From assembly GCF_008974285.1 (NCBI RefSeq), contig NZ_BKZV01000007.1, positions 174,840 to 238,839 of the forward strand: 64,000 bases of DNA, written 5' to 3'. The translations under genes and the position numbers were made by a program. Position 1 is the first letter of the stretch. Each line of letters opens with the position of its first letter. The notes below the pieces were generated by a model. It was not told the origin of the DNA, searched no databases, and was given only the letters and a program-made list of their open reading frames with translations. Shown here piece after piece: positions 59,994 to 64,000 of this stretch. The stretch comes from Thermogemmatispora aurantia (GTDB taxonomy: Bacteria; Chloroflexota; Ktedonobacteria; Ktedonobacterales; Ktedonobacteraceae).

Positions 59994-60688
59994 GGCGTCC
60001 CATCGTCGTCACAGAGGTGCCGCGACCAGAAGCGGCTCTGGTCGAACAGTTAGCAGCCTATGGCGTGGCGACTGTTCACGAAGCCCTGGGCAAAGAAGGC
60101 TTATTACAGCCGTATCTGCGTCCCATCTATCCCGAAGCGCATGTGGTGGGGAGCGCTGTTACCGTCCTCTGTCCTCCTGGCGATAACCTCATGGTGCACG
60201 CAGCCATCGAGGTTTGTCAGCCTGGCGATGTGCTGGTCGTGGCGACAGAAGCTCCCTCGACGGATGGCATGTTTGGTGAACTGCTGGCCACCTCTGCGCG
60301 GGCGCATGGAGTAGTTGGCCTTGTCATTGACGCTGGAGTGCGCGATGTGGAGACGCTGAGTGCCATGCGCTTCCCGGTCTGGTCGCGAGCCATCTCGGCG
60401 CGAGGCACTGTCAAAGAAACGGCAGGAGCAGTCAATATACCGGTCGTCTGCGCAGGTGCCCTGATCAGGCCAGGCGATGTCATCCTGGGCGACGCCGATG
60501 GGGTAGTGTGTGTTCCTCGCCAGGCTTTGGCGCAAACCATTGCCCAGGCCGCCGCCCGTACCGCTAAAGAAAATGTCACCCGTGAGCGTCTGGCCGCTGG
60601 TGAGCTAGGCCTGGATCTCTATGGCCTGCGCAGTAAGCTCAAGGCTCTTGGCGTCGAGTACGTGCGCTATGACGAGTGGGAGGAATGA
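59990..60688 (+). CDS. RraA-fold 4-carboxy-4-hydroxy-2-oxoadipate aldolase-like protein
   Basis: A 232-residue protein of the RraA/HMG-aldolase fold, as in GalC and LigK, which cleave 4-carboxy-4-hydroxy-2-oxoadipate to pyruvate and oxaloacetate. The metal-site motif Arg-Asp appears in VIDAGVRDVETL. Other marks are PGDNLMVHAAIE, VLGDADGVVCVPR and the C-terminal GLDLYGLRSKLKALGVEYV, close to the CHA aldolase ending. It overlaps the hydratase gene and is followed after three bases by the dehydrogenase gene. RNase E inhibition (true RraA) is unlikely in this context. Confidence 0.87.
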   Translation: MRRPIVVTEVPRPEAALVEQLAAYGVATVHEALGKEGLLQPYLRPIYPEAHVVGSAVTVLCPPGDNLMVHAAIEVCQPGDVLVVATEAPSTDGMFGELLATSARAHGVVGLVIDAGVRDVETLSAMRFPVWSRAISARGTVKETAGAVNIPVVCAGALIRPGDVILGDADGVVCVPRQALAQTIAQAAARTAKENVTRERLAAGELGLDLYGLRSKLKALGVEYVRYDEWEE

Positions 60689-60691
60689 ACT

Positions 60692-61594
60692 ATGCGTCTC
60701 GGCTTCATCGGCTTTGGTGAGGCTGCCTCGGCGATTGCTACTGGACTGGCGGAGGAAGGACTACGTGACCTGTACGCTTACGATGTTGTCTGCGGTCCGG
60801 CCCTCACTGAGCGAGCAGCCCGCTGCGGAGTCCGCCTGGTGACCAGCCTGGCTGAGCTTGCTGCCCAAGCTGATCTTGTGCTCTCGCTGGTCACAGCGAG
60901 CGGCGCCTTGACAGTAGCGCGTGAAATTGCCCCACATCTGCGAGCTAGGACTCTCTATGCTGATCTCAACTCGTGTGCGCCGCAGGTCAAGGCCGAGATT
61001 GGCCAGGTGATCACTCAGCTAGCCCCGAACGTCAGCTATGCCAGTGTCGCCGTTATGTCTGCCGTACCTCCGCTGCGGCACCGCGTTCCTCTTGTGGCTG
61101 ATGGGCCAGGGGCCAGACGCCTGCGCGAGACTCTGGAGCCCTATGGCATGAACATCGAAGTCCTGGAAGGACCACTGGGTGCGGCGGCCACTCTCAAGAT
61201 GTGTCGCAGTGTGGTGCTCAAAGGCATGGAAGCCCTCTTTCTGGAAGCCTTGCTGGCAGCTGAGAAGGCGGGCCTGACCGAGCAGGTGCTGGCCTCGCTC
61301 AATGCCTCTTTCCCCGACAAGCCTCTGGGGGATCTCGGTGCTTATTTGCTGGAGCGACATCGGCTCCACGCCCAGCGCCGGGCTGACGAGATGCAAGAGG
61401 CAGCGGCGACCCTGGCCAGCTTCGCGATTGAACCCCTCGTTTCTGCTGGGGCTGCCCGACGCTTGCGCTGGTCAGCGGAGCGGCTGACCAGCACGGTGGA
61501 AGTGTCGGGCAGCGGGTCTGAGATGGGCAGTGAGGACCTTCAGGCTAGGAGTTATCGCACCCTCTTACGTCGGCTCAATGATACTCAAAAGTGA
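60692..61594 (+). CDS. NAD(P)-dependent 6PGDH-like dehydrogenase with DUF1932 domain
   Basis: A 300-residue beta-hydroxyacid-dehydrogenase-like protein. The dinucleotide motif is RLGFIGFGEAASAIATGL at the N-terminus. The region LVLSLVTASGAL and YADLNSCAPQVKAEI follow the 6-phosphogluconate dehydrogenase order. The C-terminal helical part (about 190-265, LKMCRSVVLKGMEALFLEALL) matches DUF1932, with the conserved lysine in it. It is the fourth tightly packed gene of the cluster. It may reduce or oxidise a ring-fission intermediate; the exact step is unclear. Confidence 0.86.
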   Translation: MRLGFIGFGEAASAIATGLAEEGLRDLYAYDVVCGPALTERAARCGVRLVTSLAELAAQADLVLSLVTASGALTVAREIAPHLRARTLYADLNSCAPQVKAEIGQVITQLAPNVSYASVAVMSAVPPLRHRVPLVADGPGARRLRETLEPYGMNIEVLEGPLGAAATLKMCRSVVLKGMEALFLEALLAAEKAGLTEQVLASLNASFPDKPLGDLGAYLLERHRLHAQRRADEMQEAAATLASFAIEPLVSAGAARRLRWSAERLTSTVEVSGSGSEMGSEDLQARSYRTLLRRLNDTQK

Positions 61595-62001
61595 AGAGGA
61601 GGTGTAAACACAGCAAAAAATATTAGCTTGATAGACAGAGTGAATAGATGGTATTCTCACTGGTAAGTGAGAAAAGTAGCAACGAGAGCTACAGAGTGCC
61701 GACACTCAGGAGAAGCCAGCCGGGGAAGCGAAGTCGCTGCCTGTGTCATAGCGGGCTGGTCGGCCTTCCTCAGCGCTGAAGGGAGCGAAGCTGCAGATCG
61801 GGCCAAAGGAACCGGGGCGTAGCTTGGAGTGCTAAGCGTCTCTCGATGGAGTCCAGCGAGCCAGGGTCGAGGCCTCCATTACTGGAGACGCTCAGATCGA
61901 CAGGGCACGCGACGGGCCAGGTCTGCCAGCGTGCCGGAGTATTGTTCATCGGGTCAAGTGAACAAGCGGACGAGTAGACGAGAAAAAAGGAGTTTGCAGG
62001 T
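61595..62001. other. Leader region of the MFS gene
   Basis: A 407-bp gap. TTCTCACT-GGTA-AGTGAGAA (61654-61673) is a perfect 8-bp hairpin about 60 bp past the dehydrogenase stop and may attenuate read-through. The remaining 300 bp can form several stems but match no RNA family that I recognise. No clear promoter was found. Confidence 0.45.
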
Positions 62002-63270
62002 ATGGCTTCGCCGCAGAAGAGGTCCTTTTTCCGCTACGAGAACGGTGTCGTTCTCATGATGTTCTTCACCTTTGGCTTCGTCTTCATGGAGCGACTCAGC
62101 ATTGTCTATCTCTTCCCATTCATCGCCCCTGACCTGAAGCTCAACAATGCTGAGATTGGCATGATTGCCTCGGTGCTTGCGGTATGCTGGGCAGTCTCCG
62201 GGTTCATCTTTGGCTCGATCTCTGATCTCGTTGGTTCGCGGAAGAAGGTCTTGCTGCCCATTACCCTTGCCTTTTCGCTCTTCTCCTTCCTCTCAGGGCT
62301 GGCGCGCAGCTTTTGGCAAATGATCCTCGTGCGCGGCCTCATGGGAGTTTCTGAGGGGCCGGTGCTGCCATTAGCGCAGGCGAGCGTCATCGCGGCCTCC
62401 ACGCCCGAGCGTCGTGGCTTCAACCTTGGTTTTGTCCAGAGCTCGTTAGGGCTGATTGGCTCATTCCTGACGCCGATCATCGTCACCCAGATTGCTGTGC
62501 ATTACTCGTGGCATGAAGCCTTTTATCTGGTAGGTGTGCCTGGCCTGATAATGTTCTTTGTCCTGCTCAAATGGATGCGTGAGCCTGGCCGGGGCACTGC
62601 TCAGGAGGCTGAGGCGGTTGAGCACACCAAGGTGCGCCTGGCAGACATCGGAGCGGTCTTTCGCCATCGCAACATGTGGTTCTGTGTGCTCATCGCTATC
62701 TTCTCAATGACCTGGCTTTTTGCCTTTACCACCTTTGCCCCGACCTTCCTGACGGAGGTAAGCCACTATTCACCTGATGAGATGGGCCTGATTATGTCCG
62801 CGGTAGGTTTGGGGACCTTTGTGTGGGGTTTTGTCGGGCCGGCCATCTCTGACCGTCTGGGCCGCAAACCCACCTTGATCCTCTTCGCCTTCGTCGCTTG
62901 TCTGTCGCCGATCTGCCTGGCGTTGTTGCGCGCCCCGGTGGGAGTCATGATGGTGGTCGCTTTCCTGACAACCGTTGGTCAGGCTGTCTTCCCGCTCTTC
63001 CTGGTGATTATTCCAGGCGAGTCCCTGCCGTATCGACTAGTGGCCAGCGCGGTCGGCCTGACCCAGTTCATTGGGGAGCTGGTAGGTGGTACTTTTGCCC
63101 CCTGGCTGGGCGGCGTGGCCGCAGATCACTGGGGGCTGGTGGCTCCAATGTGGATTGCCGCCGCGGGCATGCTGGTCAGCGCACTCCTGGCTTTTGGTCT
63201 CAAGGAGACTGCTCCAGCCAAGATCGGACGGAGAGCGCTGGAGGCCCAGGAAATCGTACCTACTGCCTGA
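62002..63270 (+). CDS. MFS transporter, aromatic-acid/organic-acid type
   Basis: Twelve-helix major facilitator protein of 422 residues, probably importing the acid that the cluster degrades. The loop 2-3 motif reads GSISDLVGSRKKVLLPI, the A-like motif of the family, and its mirror copy is GPAISDRLGRKPTLILF in the second half. The helix 4 region LMGVSEGPVLPLAQASV is typical of the anion:cation symporter group, which includes gallate and 4-hydroxybenzoate carriers. GGAGT precedes the ATG. It is the last gene before a strong terminator. Confidence 0.9.
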   Translation: MASPQKRSFFRYENGVVLMMFFTFGFVFMERLSIVYLFPFIAPDLKLNNAEIGMIASVLAVCWAVSGFIFGSISDLVGSRKKVLLPITLAFSLFSFLSGLARSFWQMILVRGLMGVSEGPVLPLAQASVIAASTPERRGFNLGFVQSSLGLIGSFLTPIIVTQIAVHYSWHEAFYLVGVPGLIMFFVLLKWMREPGRGTAQEAEAVEHTKVRLADIGAVFRHRNMWFCVLIAIFSMTWLFAFTTFAPTFLTEVSHYSPDEMGLIMSAVGLGTFVWGFVGPAISDRLGRKPTLILFAFVACLSPICLALLRAPVGVMMVVAFLTTVGQAVFPLFLVIIPGESLPYRLVASAVGLTQFIGELVGGTFAPWLGGVAADHWGLVAPMWIAAAGMLVSALLAFGLKETAPAKIGRRALEAQEIVPTA

Positions 63271-63305
63271 CTCCATTGCCTTGATTGACCCTTTCCCCTC
63301 TCCTA

Positions 63306-63341
63306 GAAGCGAGCCCCTTCCAGGAGCTCGCTTCCCTTTTT
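63306..63341 (+). terminator. Intrinsic terminator of the catabolic cluster
   Basis: GAAGCGAGC (63306-63314) and GCTCGCTTC (63326-63334) form a perfect 9-bp stem with an 11-nt loop, followed by CCTTTTT. This is the clearest rho-independent terminator in the window, 36 bp past the MFS stop. Confidence 0.85.
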
Positions 63342-63374
63342 GAGAAAATTTCTGGCAAATTGGCCAATACCCCC

Positions 63375-63403
63375 TTGACAACCAATCCAGGCTGTGAGAT
63401 AAT
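63375..63403 (+). promoter_or_regulatory. rRNA operon promoter
   Basis: A perfect TTGACA (63375-63380), a 17-bp spacer and GATAAT (63398-63403) lie between the terminator and 16S rRNA. Transcription would start near 63410, giving a leader of about 470 nt before mature 16S. A second TTGACA at 63638-63643 has no matching -10. Confidence 0.75.
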
Positions 63404-63878
63404 CTCACTCGCCTCGCAGAGAGAAACAAAAAGACAGCGAGGCCACTCAGCGAAAGCCGGTCACCCCGCCCATCGCTGGTGGGCTGCCCAGATCCAACAT
63501 TGGCAGCCAGTGCCAGTTACCTTCTGTTTCCAGGTGCTCCACGTGGTGGGGTTTTCTGCCCTCAACGAGATGGCATCGTGGAAGATGATGAGCGTAGGGA
63601 GACAACAACGGCCTGAGTGAGACCAGGTTAGTGTACCTTGACAATTGAAGAGTGGAAAACAGCAGAGGCGGATGTGCTGTGTTCGCTACTGACGGATTGC
63701 GGTGAGAGCGATCCTCTTCTCAAGAAGCTCGCCGTCAACGCAAGTAGGTCCGTCAGGCGAGGCGGCGCAGATGGCCCTGACGTCCAGAAGAACATAATGG
63801 CGGATGGTTTGCTCAGCGGAGGCTGGGGAGCCAGCCGCTGAAGATAGAAGCTCGACATCGTATGTTCAATTTAAGAAC

Positions 63879-64000
<122 letters not shown>

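Noticed and set aside
63638..63841. 67-codon frame just upstream of 16S rRNA
   Set aside because: Its TTG start is part of a TTGACA hexamer, it has no Shine-Dalgarno sequence, and it lies within the expected rRNA leader.

Overview
The window looks like a chromosomal segment of a Ktedonobacteria-type Chloroflexota bacterium, perhaps a Thermogemmatispora relative. The clues are high GC content, many F420/flavin LLM oxidoreductases, an ECF sigma factor paired with a beta-propeller anti-sigma, a giant BTAD/AAA/TPR regulator, a tricorn protease, and the 5' end of a 16S rRNA gene at the right edge. The taxonomic call is an inference; the 16S fragment would settle it. No insertion sequence, prophage, CRISPR array or tRNA was found.

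Layout: (1) 1-2738, a tricorn-type protease cut by the left edge. (2) 3183-6387, an FKBP isomerase and a tight pyrE-pyrF-pyrD operon. (3) 6592-13532, mostly housekeeping: acetate kinase, two proteins of unknown function, a cysteine-desulfurase-like PLP enzyme, endonuclease III and a lipid kinase. (4) 13800-14600, two tandem paralogous excisionase-like DNA-binding proteins behind a strong promoter with repeated 9-bp boxes. (5) 14939-25590, ComM/YifB, a MoaD-like protein, a FecCD/BtuCD-type metal-chelate importer without its binding protein, a flavin reductase translationally coupled to a uracil-DNA glycosylase, an Fe-S scaffold, a rhodanese and RecD2. (6) 26025-33532, a 1507-residue regulator, then an operon of methyltransferase, FAD oxidase and PHP phosphatase. 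(7) 33673-38783, anti-sigma/sigma pair, cobalamin adenosyltransferase and a degenerate NrtR-like protein. (8) 39300-43058, a gene-poor accessory stretch holding a ChrB-type protein and a heme-nitric-oxide (H-NOX) sensor domain joined to a predicted winged helix, with two copies of the palindrome GTAACATATGTTAC. (9) 43059-56010, a UbiA/MenA prenyltransferase, LLM oxidoreductases, a decayed PQQ-propeller pseudogene, thiolase, acetate transporter, ArgS, an Era-like GTPase, a peptidase-like protein and prephenate dehydrogenase. (10) 56055-63270, a catabolic cluster: VOC dioxygenase, GntR/FCD regulator, DUF6282-like hydrolase, GalB-like hydratase, GalC/LigK-like aldolase, dehydrogenase and MFS transporter. 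It is preceded by a near-consensus promoter and two GntR-type operators. (11) a strong terminator, an rRNA promoter and the start of 16S rRNA.

The best candidates for something new are the H-NOX/winged-helix fusion at 41326-42165 and the catabolic cluster at 56055-63270. The latter pairs a VOC-type oxygenase with the lower steps of the gallate/protocatechuate 4,5-cleavage route. Several gene starts were moved from the longest reading frame to a start supported by a ribosome-binding site or by the domain boundary. All functions come from reading motifs, not from database searches.
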